A stretch of DNA of 49,725 nucleotides, taken from Proteobacteria bacterium UBA2133. Its GTDB lineage: Bacteria > Pseudomonadota > Gammaproteobacteria > Arenicellales > UBA868. The stretch spans positions 1-49,725 of the forward strand of contig DCXP01000059.1 in assembly GCA_002327725.1 (NCBI GenBank). The letters are read 5' to 3'. Positions 1-9,800 of this stretch are shown here, piece after piece; the stretch's first letter is position 1, and the number at the start of each line of letters is the position of its first letter. The translations under genes and the position numbers were made by a program. The notes beneath the pieces are model-generated. The model worked only from the letters and a program-made list of their open reading frames with translations. It was not told the DNA's origin and ran no database searches.

Positions 1-2261
1 GAACCGGTAAAGCACACGCCGCCGATCCGGGGGTCGGCTGCGAGCGCAGCTCCTACAGTTTCTCCCGGGCCAGGAAGGCACTGCAGTACATCCTTGGGTA
101 CACCCGCCTGGTGCATCAGTTCCGCTGCCCGCAAGGCCATCAGCGGCGTCTGCTCTGCGGGTTTTGCGATCACGCAATTACCCGCGGCGAGGGCCGCACT
201 GATCTGCCCGGTGAAAATGGCCAGCGGAAAATTCCAGGGCGAGACGCAGGCAAAGACCCCCCTTGGGGTGATAGACCGCGAAAGATTTTCTGCCCGGCTT
301 GCGTAGTAACGGAGAAAATCGACCGCTTCGCGGATCTCGGCAACCCCATCGAGCAAAGTTTTCCCGGCCTCACGGCTGGCAAGCGCCATCAGTTCGGCAA
401 AATGGGTCTCATAAAGATCTGCAGCCCGGTTGAGCCGCGCACCACGCATACTCGCCGAAAGCTGCCGCCAGGAACCCAGTGCACTCTTGGCCCGCTCAAT
501 GGCCGGGTCGACATCCCCGGCTGAAGCCTCATGGATAACGCCCACCTGCTCCTTGGGCTGTGCAGGATTGCGCACTTGAAGCGCCGTGCCGCGAAGGGGT
601 GGCGTGGCATCCTGCAGCGGCTGCCAGACCGAACCTGCAAACGGCGCCATCTCCTGTTGCAGGGTCTCGACGGAGTGCCGGTCTTCAAGATCCCGCCCGG
701 CGCTGTTGCGCCGTGCCGGCTGGTAAAGATCGGCCGGCCGGGGGATCTTCGGGTGTGACGGCGCATTCGCCACATGGCGGATCTGGTCCAGAGGGTCACT
801 GACGACGTCGGCGGCGGGGATGTCGTGATCGAGCAGTTGATTGACGAAGGAACTGTTGGCGCCGTTTTCCAGAAGCCGCCTGACGAGATAGGCCAGAAGA
901 TCACGATGGGCGCCGACCGGGGCGTAAATCCGGCAGGGATAACCCTGTTCTTCCCGGACCAGCCGATGCAGCGATTCGCCCATGCCGTGCAGACGCTGAA
1001 ACTCAAAGGACTCGTCCGGACCCCCCGCGAGCGCCATGACCGTCGCCATTGTATGGGCGTTGTGGGTGGCAAACTGCGGATAAAAATGCTCACGCCCTGC
1101 AAGCAGTTGCTTTGCGCAGGCCAGGTAGGAAAGGTCTGTGCCAGCTTTGCGGGTGAAAACGGGGTAGGTCTCAAGCCCCATGACCTGGGCCCGCTTGATC
1201 TGGGTATCCCAGTAGGCGCCTTTGACCAGACGGACCATGATGCGCCGTTGTCGGCGTTTTGCGAGGGTATAGAGCCAGTCAATGACCGCTGCGGCATCCA
1301 GGTGATACGCCTGCACCACCACGCCAAAGCCCTCCCAGTCGGCGAGTGCCGGCTCATCCAAGAGCGCCTCGATAATGTCCAGGGTCAGGTCGAGCCGCTC
1401 ACTCTCCTCGGCATCGATGTTAAAGCCCATCGAGGCACTTCGCGCGAGTTGCGCAAGTGCGCTAACCCGGCCCAGGAGTTCCGTCATGACCCGCCCGCGT
1501 TTCCCATGCTCAAAGCGCGGGTGCAGTGCCGACAGCTTGACCGAGATTCCGGGGTTCTGACGGACGGCTGTCGGCGAGCAGCCCGGCGCAAGCGCAGAGA
1601 TTGCCTCGGAGTACGACAGGTGATAGCGCCTGGCATCGGCGTCTGAGCGGGCAGCCTCGCCGAGCATGTCATAAGAAAAGGCGTACCCTTTCTCTTTAAG
1701 TGCGCCGGAATGTGCAAGCGCTTCGCCGATATCCCGGCCGAGCACAAACTGCCGGCCCAACTCTTTCATCGCCTCACCAATGATCACGCGCACCGCCGGC
1801 TCACCGATCCGCTTCACGGTGGCTCGCAGGGTGTCGACGATCCCGCTCGCGAGATCAGGGTTCAACAGTTTTCCGGTCAGCAGCAGGGCCCACGTTGAGG
1901 CGTTCACCAGCGACGAACTGGAGTGATTCAGATGCCGGCTCCAGCGCCCGGGCACGATCTTGTCTTCGATCAGCGCGTCGATGGTGATGCTGTCGGGGAC
2001 CCGCAGCAATGCCTCGGCGAGGCACATCATGCCGACTCCCTCATCGGTGGAAAGCCCGTATTCCGCGAGAAAGGCCTCCAGCAGATTGGGCGACTTCTGT
2101 GCGCGGACCTTTTCAACGAGACCAAGTGCGCGGCCTTGTATCTGGTCCTGAAAATCAGCGCCGGGCTGCCAGTTCCCGAGCAGCGCATGGATGCGGGCCG
2201 GCTCTCCCTCGCGCCGGATCAGATGAATCTGCTGCCGGGCCTTGTCTGAAGCGGTGTTCAC
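1..2261 (-). CDS. putA: Bifunctional proline dehydrogenase / P5C dehydrogenase PutA, C-terminus cut by window edge
   Basis: Oxidises proline to glutamate: an FAD proline dehydrogenase barrel passes electrons to quinone, then an NAD aldehyde dehydrogenase domain acts on glutamate semialdehyde. About 753 codons are visible. The N-terminal helical part contains LSTDEGVGMMCLAEALLRVP. The barrel contains PGISVKLSALHPRFE, MVRLVKGAYWDT and FATHNAHTMATV, and ends in APVGAHRDLLAYLVRRLLEN. The P5CDH part begins with RGVFACVSPWNFPLAIFTGQ and is still open at the left edge. The GTG at 2261 is the first start after an in-frame TAG, so there is no room for the N-terminal ribbon-helix-helix DNA-binding domain of long PutA proteins; this is the short type. 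It lies 43 bases downstream of the SLC13 permease gene on the same strand, so co-transcription is likely. The frame reads cleanly throughout. Confidence 0.93.
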   Translation of the reverse strand, partial: MNTASDKARQQIHLIRREGEPARIHALLGNWQPGADFQDQIQGRALGLVEKVRAQKSPNLLEAFLAEYGLSTDEGVGMMCLAEALLRVPDSITIDALIEDKIVPGRWSRHLNHSSSSLVNASTWALLLTGKLLNPDLASGIVDTLRATVKRIGEPAVRVIIGEAMKELGRQFVLGRDIGEALAHSGALKEKGYAFSYDMLGEAARSDADARRYHLSYSEAISALAPGCSPTAVRQNPGISVKLSALHPRFEHGKRGRVMTELLGRVSALAQLARSASMGFNIDAEESERLDLTLDIIEALLDEPALADWEGFGVVVQAYHLDAAAVIDWLYTLAKRRQRRIMVRLVKGAYWDTQIKRAQVMGLETYPVFTRKAGTDLSYLACAKQLLAGREHFYPQFATHNAHTMATVMALAGGPDESFEFQRLHGMGESLHRLVREEQGYPCRIYAPVGAHRDLLAYLVRRLLENGANSSFVNQLLDHDIPAADVVSDPLDQIRHVANAPSHPKIPRPADLYQPARRNSAGRDLEDRHSVETLQQEMAPFAGSVWQPLQDATPPLRGTALQVRNPAQPKEQVGVIHEASAGDVDPAIERAKSALGSWRQLSASMRGARLNRAADLYETHFAELMALASREAGKTLLDGVAEIREAVDFLRYYASRAENLSRSITPRGVFACVSPWNFPLAIFTGQISAALAAGNCVIAKPAEQTPLMALRAAELMHQAGVPKDVLQCLPGPGETVGAALAADPRIGGVCFTG

Positions 2262-2304
2262 GGTCAGAAATCTTATGAGCTACCGTAGAAGCCCTCTTGA
2301 TATC

Positions 2305-4092
2305 TCAGCCGGCAAGCGGCCAGAAAAACAAAATAGCGGGGAGACTTACTGCCACAACAAGGATCTCAAGGGGCAGACCCATGCGCCAGTAGTCACCAAA
2401 GCGGTAGCCCCCGGGGCCCATGACAATGGTGTTGTTCTTGTGGCCAATCGGGGTAAGAAAAGCGCAGGAGGCGGCCACCGCAACCGCCATCAGGAAAGGA
2501 TCGGGGTTGAGTTCAAGCCGCCCGGCAATCTCAAGCCCGATGGGTGCTGCGATCAGCGCAGTGGCGACATTGTTCAGCACATCCGAAAGACTCATGGTGA
2601 CAATCATCAGGATTGCCAGCACCATCACCGGCGCAAGACCTTGCGTGACGGACAGAATCCATTGCGCAATGAGTGCAGTTCCCCCGCTGCTTTCCAGTGC
2701 ACTGCCGATGGGTATCAGCGATCCCAGCAGAACGATCACCGGCCACTCAACCGACTCATAGACTTCCGTCGGTTTCACCAGCCCGAAGACCACATACACT
2801 ACCACCACGGCCCCAAGCGCGACCGAAAGATAAAGCCAGCCGACGCTCGCGGCCAGGATCGCAAGAGCAAACGTACCAATAGCAAGACCCGCTTTCTGGC
2901 GCTGCAGCACGGTCAGGCCGCGGTCTGCAAGGGCAAGGCAGCCCAGCCACTGGACCGCGTGATCAAGCCGGTCTTCCACGCCGTAGAGCAGCAAGATATC
3001 CCCGGGGAGTATCCGCAGTTTGCGCACCCGCTCACGAAAGGAACGGCCGCGGCGCGAGACCCCCAGCAGCATGACCCCGTGGCGGTACGCCAGCCGAAGA
3101 TCCGTCGCCGAGCGGCCTGCGATTCTTGCCCCGACCGGTACCACCGCCTCTGCAAGCGCCATCGACTCACCCAGCAGTTCTACCTTCTTGTCCGGATCAC
3201 CGCTGCCCAGCCGGGCAGCCCCCACAAACTGCTCGATCGACTCGGCTGCACCTTCAAGGACCAGGATATCGCCTTCCTTGACGATTTCCCGGCGGGCGGA
3301 ACCGGCGAGCCGCACATGATTGCGGATGAGCCCCGTGATGACGACGTCGTGCTCTTCAGCGAGGGGGAAAGCCTCGCGCAGGGGCGCACCAATCAGTTTG
3401 CTGTTCTCGGTAACCGACGTCTCAAAGACATAGCCGGCCAGGTCGGCAAGCGCGACGGCAGGGTTCTCCTTGCGCCGGCCCGACGGCAGCAAGCGCCAGC
3501 CCGCCAGCGCAACAAAAAGCACCCCGGCAACCGCCACCACGAACCCCACCGGTGCAAAGTCAAACATCCGGAACGGATCGCCGAGCGCCTCCTCGCGTAC
3601 CGTGGCAACCACAATATTAGGCGGCGTGCCGATTAAGGTAACCATCCCCCCAAGGATGGTCGCAAAAGAGAGCGGCATCAGGGTGAGCCCCGGGCTGCGC
3701 TCGGCCTTGCGGGCAGCCTCGATATCGACCGGCATCAGCAGTGACAGCGCGGCGACATTGTTCATCACCGCCGACAGCAGGCCCCCGACCCCTGACATCA
3801 GTCCGATATGGGCGCCGACCCCCTTGACCCCGGCCACGCAGACCCGGGCAATGGCCTCGACAACACCGGAGTTGAAAAGACCCCGGCTGACAATCAGCAC
3901 CAGGGCAATAATGACGGTCGCCGGATGGCCAAAGCCGGAAAAAGCCGCCTCCACCGGAACCACCCCCACAATGAGCGCCAGAACCAGCGCTGTAAAGGCC
4001 ACCAGGTCGTAGCGCACACGCCCCCACAGGAGAAATCCAAAAACGGCGAGCAGCAGGCCGAAGAGAGTGAGATGCTCGGTAGCGAGGGGCAT
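2305..4092 (-). CDS. SLC13/DASS-family anion permease with two RCK_C (TrkA-C) domains
   Basis: A 595-residue inner-membrane carrier of the divalent-anion/Na+ symporter type. Two hydrophobic halves (about residues 5-205 and 400-595) flank a soluble middle with two TrkA-C-like domains (about 215-300 and 308-393), the arrangement of SLC13 permeases annotated as sulfate, citrate or dicarboxylate carriers. Both halves carry the re-entrant signatures of this fold: MNNVAALSLLMPV and LIGTPPNIVVA in the first, LNNVATALIAAPIG and LTPIGHKNNTIVMGPGGY in the second. The substrate cannot be read from sequence. It starts 28 bases after the SDR gene and precedes putA, suggesting a three-gene transcript. An uptake role in amino-acid or organic-acid catabolism would fit but is inference. 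Confidence 0.9.
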   Translation of the reverse strand: MPLATEHLTLFGLLLAVFGFLLWGRVRYDLVAFTALVLALIVGVVPVEAAFSGFGHPATVIIALVLIVSRGLFNSGVVEAIARVCVAGVKGVGAHIGLMSGVGGLLSAVMNNVAALSLLMPVDIEAARKAERSPGLTLMPLSFATILGGMVTLIGTPPNIVVATVREEALGDPFRMFDFAPVGFVVAVAGVLFVALAGWRLLPSGRRKENPAVALADLAGYVFETSVTENSKLIGAPLREAFPLAEEHDVVITGLIRNHVRLAGSARREIVKEGDILVLEGAAESIEQFVGAARLGSGDPDKKVELLGESMALAEAVVPVGARIAGRSATDLRLAYRHGVMLLGVSRRGRSFRERVRKLRILPGDILLLYGVEDRLDHAVQWLGCLALADRGLTVLQRQKAGLAIGTFALAILAASVGWLYLSVALGAVVVVYVVFGLVKPTEVYESVEWPVIVLLGSLIPIGSALESSGGTALIAQWILSVTQGLAPVMVLAILMIVTMSLSDVLNNVATALIAAPIGLEIAGRLELNPDPFLMAVAVAASCAFLTPIGHKNNTIVMGPGGYRFGDYWRMGLPLEILVVAVSLPAILFFWPLAG

Positions 4093-4120
4093 GGCAGGCA
4101 GCGCCCGGGTCTCAAATTTC

Positions 4121-4885
4121 CTATTTCGGCGCCAGCCGGATGGCGCCGTCGAGCCGGATCACTTCGCCGTTCAGCATCTCGTTATCGATAATGTGTGAAA
4201 CGAGATCGGCAAACTCCTCGGGCTTGCCAAAGCGCGATGGAAACGGCACCTGGCCCGCCAGACTCTCCTGGACCTGATCGGGCATGTTCAGCAGCATCGG
4301 CGTGCCGATGAGTCCCGGGGCAATGGTCATGACGCGAATGCCGAAACGCGAAAGCTCACGGGCGGCAGGTAAGGTGAGCGCCACCACGCCGCCCTTGGAA
4401 GAACTATAGGCGGCCTGGCCGATCTGTCCTTCATAGGCCGCAACCGAGGCGGTGTTGATGATGACCCCGCGGCTGCCGCTTTCAGAAAGGGGTTCCAATT
4501 CCGTCATCCGGGCGGCACACAGGCGCAGCACATTGAAAGTACCCACCAGGTTCACCTTGATGACCCGCTGAAAAAGATCCAGGTCATGCGGGCCCTCGCG
4601 GCCGACGATCCTCGATGCCGGGGCAATCCCGGCGCAACTGACCGCAATCCGCGGTGCGCCCCACTGGTCCGCAATCTGCTGTAGGGCTGCTTCCACCGAC
4701 TCTGCGCTTGAGACATCCGCTTCGAGCGCCCATCCGCCTATCTCATGAGCCGTTTTCCGGGCGCCGTCCATATCACGGTCCAGCACCGCGACCCGGGCAC
4801 CGCGCTCACAAAGCATTCGGGCGGTCACGGCACCCATCCCGGATCCGCCGCCGGTAACAAGTGCAGGAAGATTTTCAAGATTCAT
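4121..4885 (-). CDS. HSD10-like short-chain dehydrogenase (probable 3-hydroxyacyl-CoA dehydrogenase type 2)
   Basis: A classical SDR of 254 residues. The Rossmann motif TGGGSGMG (about 11-18) and the acidic residue in VAVLDRD indicate NAD rather than NADP. The catalytic Ser lies in NTASVAAYEGQIGQAAYSSS and the Tyr-x-x-x-Lys in YSSSK. The segments GREGPHDLDLFQRVIKVNLV, RGVIINTASVAAYEGQ and PFPSRFGKPEEFA are typical of the HSD17B10-like branch that oxidises 3-hydroxy(-2-methyl)acyl-CoA in fatty-acid or isoleucine breakdown; the branch is inferred from overall likeness. The ATG at 4885 follows an AAGGATG ribosome site. It is divergent from the ETF-QO gene, a partner in acyl-CoA oxidation, and is the first gene of the SDR-permease-putA run. 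Confidence 0.88.
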   Translation of the reverse strand: MNLENLPALVTGGGSGMGAVTARMLCERGARVAVLDRDMDGARKTAHEIGGWALEADVSSAESVEAALQQIADQWGAPRIAVSCAGIAPASRIVGREGPHDLDLFQRVIKVNLVGTFNVLRLCAARMTELEPLSESGSRGVIINTASVAAYEGQIGQAAYSSSKGGVVALTLPAARELSRFGIRVMTIAPGLIGTPMLLNMPDQVQESLAGQVPFPSRFGKPEEFADLVSHIIDNEMLNGEVIRLDGAIRLAPK

Positions 4886-5110
4886 CGGCTTGCATCCTTT
4901 ATTGCTATTGCTCGCTTAACCATACCGGATTAGACCATGCCTTGCGGCCATCGTCGCCGGACCCGGTGCAGCGGGTCCGCAAGCGTTACACGGCTGATGT
5001 TATCCTTCGCGTGTATTTTTGCACAGGCTCCGGACCCACTGGCGTCGTGATAGGAACGTCGTTCCCGTCCGGACCGCGTTATCCTTGGTAGAACCCTTCC
5101 TGAGGCAGTT
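4886..5110. promoter_or_regulatory. Divergent intergenic region between SDR and ETF-QO genes
   Basis: 225 bases that must hold the start signals of both flanking genes. The only clear structure is an inverted repeat, CGGACCC (4958-4964) and GGGTCCG (4973-4979), with an 8-base loop and no T-tract on either side. A GAGG ribosome site lies about 8 bases before the ETF-QO ATG. I could not pick a convincing sigma-70 promoter. Confidence 0.35.
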
Positions 5111-6784
5111 ATGAGCGAAACGCAAAATATGATTGAACGCGAATCCATGGAAGTGGATGTCGTCGTCGTAGGCGCAGGCCCCGCCGGACTGGCGACCGCC
5201 TGCCGGCTGATGCAGCTTGCGGCGGAAAATGAGCACGAACTCAGTGTCGTGGTGCTTGAAAAAGCCGCTGCGGTCGGGGATCACATTCTCTCAGGTGCCG
5301 TGATCGAACCCACCGCGCTGAATGAACTCTTCCCGGACTGGGCGGAACGGGGCGCACCGCTGAATACCCCGGTGACCCGCGATGAGATCTACTTTTTCAC
5401 GGGACCGCAAAAAGCCGTCAAGATTGCGCATGCTCTGGCACCGCGCACCATGCACAACCACGGCAATTACATCGTCAGCCTCGGCCAGGTGGTGCGCTGG
5501 CTGGGTGAGCAGGCCGAGGCGCTCGGGGTCGAGATTTACCCCGGCTTTCCTGCCAGTGAGGTGCTGTTTGATGACACAGGTGGGGTCAAAGGCGTTGCCA
5601 CCGGGGAGATGGGTCGGGGCAAAGACGGCGAGCCCAAAGCCGCTTATGAACCCGGTATGGAACTGCACGCCAAGTACACGGTGTTTGCCGAAGGCTGCCG
5701 GGGGCATCTTGGCAAGCAGCTCATCGAGCAGTATGCACTTGATCACGACCGCTCTCCTCAGCACTACGGCATTGGCTTGAAGGAGTTGTGGCGGGTCGAC
5801 CCTTCGCTGCATCAGCCAGGGCTCGTCATACACGGAGCCGGGTGGCCTTTATCAGAAAACCAGGCCTCGGGCGGTGTATTCCTCTACCACCTCGAGGACT
5901 GCCAGGTCGCGCTTGGGCTGATTGTGGATCTCAACTACGCCAACCCTTACCTCAGTCCTTTCGATGAGTTGCAGCGCTTCAAAACCCATTCGATCATTGC
6001 GCCGACCCTGGCAGGCGGCGAACGGCTCTCCTATGGCGCGCGCGCCATTACCAAGGGCGGCTTTAATTCGCTGCCGAAGATGTCCCTGCCCGGGGCCTTC
6101 CTCGTTGGATGTGATGCCGGCACAATGAACTTCGCCAAGATCAAAGGGACCCACACCGCGATGAAATCCGGCATGCTGGCGGCGGATACCATCATCCAGG
6201 TGCTGCTGGACGGAGACCCCGGCGGCAAGGACCACACCCATTACGATTCGCACATGCGCTGCTCGTGGCTCTATCCCGAACTCAAAGCCGCGCGCAACTT
6301 CGGCCCGGCATTGCACAAGTTCGGGCCGTATCTTGGGGGCGCCTTCAATTATGTCGACCAGAACTGGCTGCGCGGCAAGATGCCGTTCACCCTCAAGGAC
6401 CGCTCCTGGGATCATGCGTCACTCAAGGAAAGCGGCAAGGTCACGCCGATTGAATATCCCAAACCCGACGGCGTGCTGACCTTCGACAAAAACAGCTCGG
6501 TGTTTCTAAGCAACACCAATCACGAGGAAGACCAGCCGGTACATCTTTGCCTCACGGATAGTGAAATTCCGATCAGAACGAATCTGCCCAAGTGGGCGGA
6601 ACCGGCACAACGCTACTGCCCGGCCGGCGTCTACGAAATCGTCGAAGAAGGCTCAGAGCAGCGCTTCCAGATCAATGCGCAAAACTGCATTCACTGCAAG
6701 ACCTGTGATATCAAGGACCCGAGCCAGAACATTACCTGGGTCACACCCGAGGGCGGCGGCGGGCCCTCTTACAGCGCCATGTGA
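5111..6784 (+). CDS. Electron transfer flavoprotein-ubiquinone oxidoreductase (ETF-QO)
   Basis: A 557-residue FAD and [4Fe-4S] membrane-associated enzyme that carries electrons from reduced ETF (fed by acyl-CoA and other dehydrogenases) to ubiquinone. The FAD motif VVVGAGPAGLATACRL is at about 19-34. The mid-domain SLPKMSLPGAFLVGCDAGTM and the segment PFTLKDRSWDHASL are diagnostic of the family. The C-terminal ferredoxin-like part has CPAGVYE and CIHCKTCDIKDPSQNITW, giving the four cluster cysteines. Length is normal for bacterial ETF-QO. The ATG at 5111 follows a GAGG site. The gene stands alone on the plus strand; etfAB are not in the window. Confidence 0.96.
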   Translation: MSETQNMIERESMEVDVVVVGAGPAGLATACRLMQLAAENEHELSVVVLEKAAAVGDHILSGAVIEPTALNELFPDWAERGAPLNTPVTRDEIYFFTGPQKAVKIAHALAPRTMHNHGNYIVSLGQVVRWLGEQAEALGVEIYPGFPASEVLFDDTGGVKGVATGEMGRGKDGEPKAAYEPGMELHAKYTVFAEGCRGHLGKQLIEQYALDHDRSPQHYGIGLKELWRVDPSLHQPGLVIHGAGWPLSENQASGGVFLYHLEDCQVALGLIVDLNYANPYLSPFDELQRFKTHSIIAPTLAGGERLSYGARAITKGGFNSLPKMSLPGAFLVGCDAGTMNFAKIKGTHTAMKSGMLAADTIIQVLLDGDPGGKDHTHYDSHMRCSWLYPELKAARNFGPALHKFGPYLGGAFNYVDQNWLRGKMPFTLKDRSWDHASLKESGKVTPIEYPKPDGVLTFDKNSSVFLSNTNHEEDQPVHLCLTDSEIPIRTNLPKWAEPAQRYCPAGVYEIVEEGSEQRFQINAQNCIHCKTCDIKDPSQNITWVTPEGGGGPSYSAM

Positions 6785-6811
6785 TTTTGGATCCCGAATA
6801 CGTAAAGGGTA

Positions 6812-9800
6812 TCAGCCGACAAACGCCCTTGCGTTCTGAAATATCCTGAGCCAGGGTCCGTGCTCACCCCAGTCCCCCGGGTGCCAGGAGTTGGTGACCG
6901 TACGGAAATTGCGCTCGGGGTGCGGCATCATGATGGTCACCCGGCCATCGGCTGCCGAGAGTCCCGTCACGGCGTCTGCTGATCCATTGGGATTAAACGG
7001 ATAGCGCTCGGTAGTCCTGCCGTGGTTATCGACAAACCGGAGGCTTAACTGATTCCTGGCGCGAAGCGTCGTCAGGGCATCTTGGGCGAACTGCGCGCGG
7101 CCCTCGCCGTGTGCCACCACGACCGGAATCCGGGTGCCGGTCATATCTGCAAAGAGCACCGAATCGCTTGGCAGTACCTCGACCATGATGACCCTTGACT
7201 CAAACTGGCCCGACTCATTGGCCACAAACTGCGGCCAGTGCTGCGCACCGGGGATCAATTCCTTGAGCGCCGCCATCATCTGACAGCCGTTGCAGACTCC
7301 CAGCGCAAAAATCTCCTCACGGGCGAAGAACTGTTCAAAGCGTTCGCGCATTCTGGGCTCAAAGAGAATCGACTTGGCCCAGCCCTGTCCTGCTCCCAGC
7401 ACATCGCCAAAGGAAAAACCCCCGCAGGCCGCAAGACCCTGGAAGTCTTTGAGGTGGTGGCGTCCTTCTTTAAGATCAGACATCGTGACATCCACCGCAG
7501 CAAATCCCGCCCGGTCGAAAGCCGCCGCCATCTCCATATGGCCGTTGACGCCCTGCTCGCGCAGGATGGCGACCCGTGGCCGGCTTCCGCCGAGGATGGC
7601 CCGGGTTGCAGGATTGTTCGCAGGATCAAATGTCAGAGTCGCACTGAGGCCCGGATCTGAAAGGTCCTTAAGGCGGTCGTACTCCTCGGCTGCACATTCA
7701 GGGTTGTCACGAAGCCCCTGCATCCGCGACGTCAGTTCCGACCAGATCTCGTGAAGACCGGTCCGGCTGGTCTGGAGCAGAACGCTGTCGTTGCCGGCAA
7801 TACCAATGGAATCTCCGCCGTTCACGACCGATCCAATCGGACGGACCGAGGCGCCGATACGCGCCTTGTCGAATATGGTTTGAACCCGGCCCATCTCGCT
7901 TTTGCTCACCTGAATCACTGCCCCGGGTTCTTCGGAGAAAAGAAACGCCAGGGGATCATCGATACCGCCGATATCGATTTCGAGTGAACAGCGGCTGGCA
8001 AAAGCCATCTCCGCAAGGGTGACGACAAGCCCGCCGTCTGACCGGTCGTGATAGGCGAGTGCGAGATCATGCGCCAGCAGTTCCCGGGTCGCGGCGAAAA
8101 ACGCACAAAGATCCTCCGGGTGATCGAGATCAGGGACTTCGTTACCGACCTGCCCGAATACCTGGGCCAATGCCGAACCGCCAAGGCGGTTTTTGCCGCG
8201 CGCAAGGTCAATCAGCAAAAGCACCGAATCTTCTGAGGTATCAAGCACCGGCGTTACTGAACGGCACACGTCCGCTACCGGTGCAAACGCGGTGACGATC
8301 AGCGATACCGGGGACGAAACACTGAAGTTGCCCGCGCTTTGGGTCCAGCGGCTGGACATAGACATGGAATCTTTACCCACCGGAATCGAGATGCCGAGTG
8401 CCGGGCACAGCTCCAGCGTGACGGCCTCTACGGTGTGGAAGAGCTCGGCGTCCTGCCCTGCCTCTCCCGCGGCTGCCATCCAGTTGGCACAAAGGTGCAC
8501 ATCTGAAAGTTCGCTGATGCCGGCGCAGGCAATGTTGGTGATGGCCTCAGCCACGGCCATCCGCCCGCTGGCCGGCGCGTTGACCAGCGCCAGCGGAGTA
8601 CGCTCACCTATCGAGATCGCCTCGCCCGTCTGGCTGTCAAAACCCGCGGTGGTGATACCGGCATCTGCTACCGGCACCTGCCAGGGGCCGACCATCTGGT
8701 CCCGAACGACCTGGCCTCCAACGCTCCGGTCGCCGATGGTGACGAGGAAGGTTTTGTCAGCCACTGCCGGCAGCCGTAGCACGCGCTCCAGGGCATCGCT
8801 GATCGCGACGCCATCAAGATCGAGATCGGGATAGATGCAGGTCCTGCTGACGGCCTTGCGGTGCATCCTCGGGGTATTGCCAAAGAGCAGTGCCATGGGC
8901 AGGTCCACCGGGGATTCAGCCGCTAATACCGCACCACTTTGCGCTTCGGAGATTTCGGGACTCGTGAGGCGCAGCACCTCTTCAGCATCTGCTTCACCCA
9001 CGATGCTGAAAAGACAGCGCTCGCGCTCACAAAGCGCTTTGAATGATTCGAGTTTCCCGGGCGCGACGGCCAGAACATAGCGCTCCTGCGCTTCATTGCA
9101 CCACAACTGCATCGGCGACAGCCCAGGCTCATCCGACGGGATTGCACTGGTGTCAAAACAGGCGCCGAGCCCGGCATCGTGAACGAGTTCCGGCAGCGCG
9201 TTGGAGAGACCACCCGCCCCGACATCATGGATGGAGATGATCGGGTTTTGCGGGCCCAGGGCGATACAGCGGTCGATCACCTCCTGGCAGCGCCGCTGCA
9301 TTTCCGCATTGCCCCGCTGCACCGAGGCAAAATCCAGCGCCTCGTCGCTTTTGCCCGAGCCAACACTGGAGGCTGCCCCGCCCCCGAGCCCAATCAGCAT
9401 CGCCGGGCCACCCAGGGCAACAAGCTGTGCGCCGGGCGGAATCGTTTCTTTTTGGACGTGACACTCGCGGATATTGCCAAGGCCACCGGCAATCATGATG
9501 GGCTTGTGGTATCCGTAGCGCCGGGTAACGTCACCCCCGTCTGCAGCGACCTCAAGGGTGCGGAAATATCCGGAAACATTCGGCCTGCCGAACTCGTTAT
9601 TGAATGAGGCGGCCCCGATAGGCCCCTCGAGCATGATCTGCAGCGGCGAGGCGATCCGTGACGGGCTCTGAAGCGGCAGCTCCCAGGGCATGGGAGCGTC
9701 CGGCAGTCGCAAATCCGATACCGAAAAGCCGGTGACACCCACTTTGGGTTTACCGCCCCGGCCGGTAGCCCCCTCGTCCCGGATCTCGCCTCCCGAACCG

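Noticed and set aside
389..1357. 322-codon open frame on the minus strand
   Set aside because: Out-of-frame shadow of putA; the true frame is open from 2261 to the left edge.
2242..3636. 464-codon open frame on the plus strand
   Set aside because: It is antisense to the SLC13 permease gene, whose frame shows real family motifs; the plus-strand product is compositionally odd and matches nothing.
4958..4979. GC-rich hairpin in the SDR/ETF-QO gap as a terminator
   Set aside because: No T-run on either strand and it lies between divergent genes.
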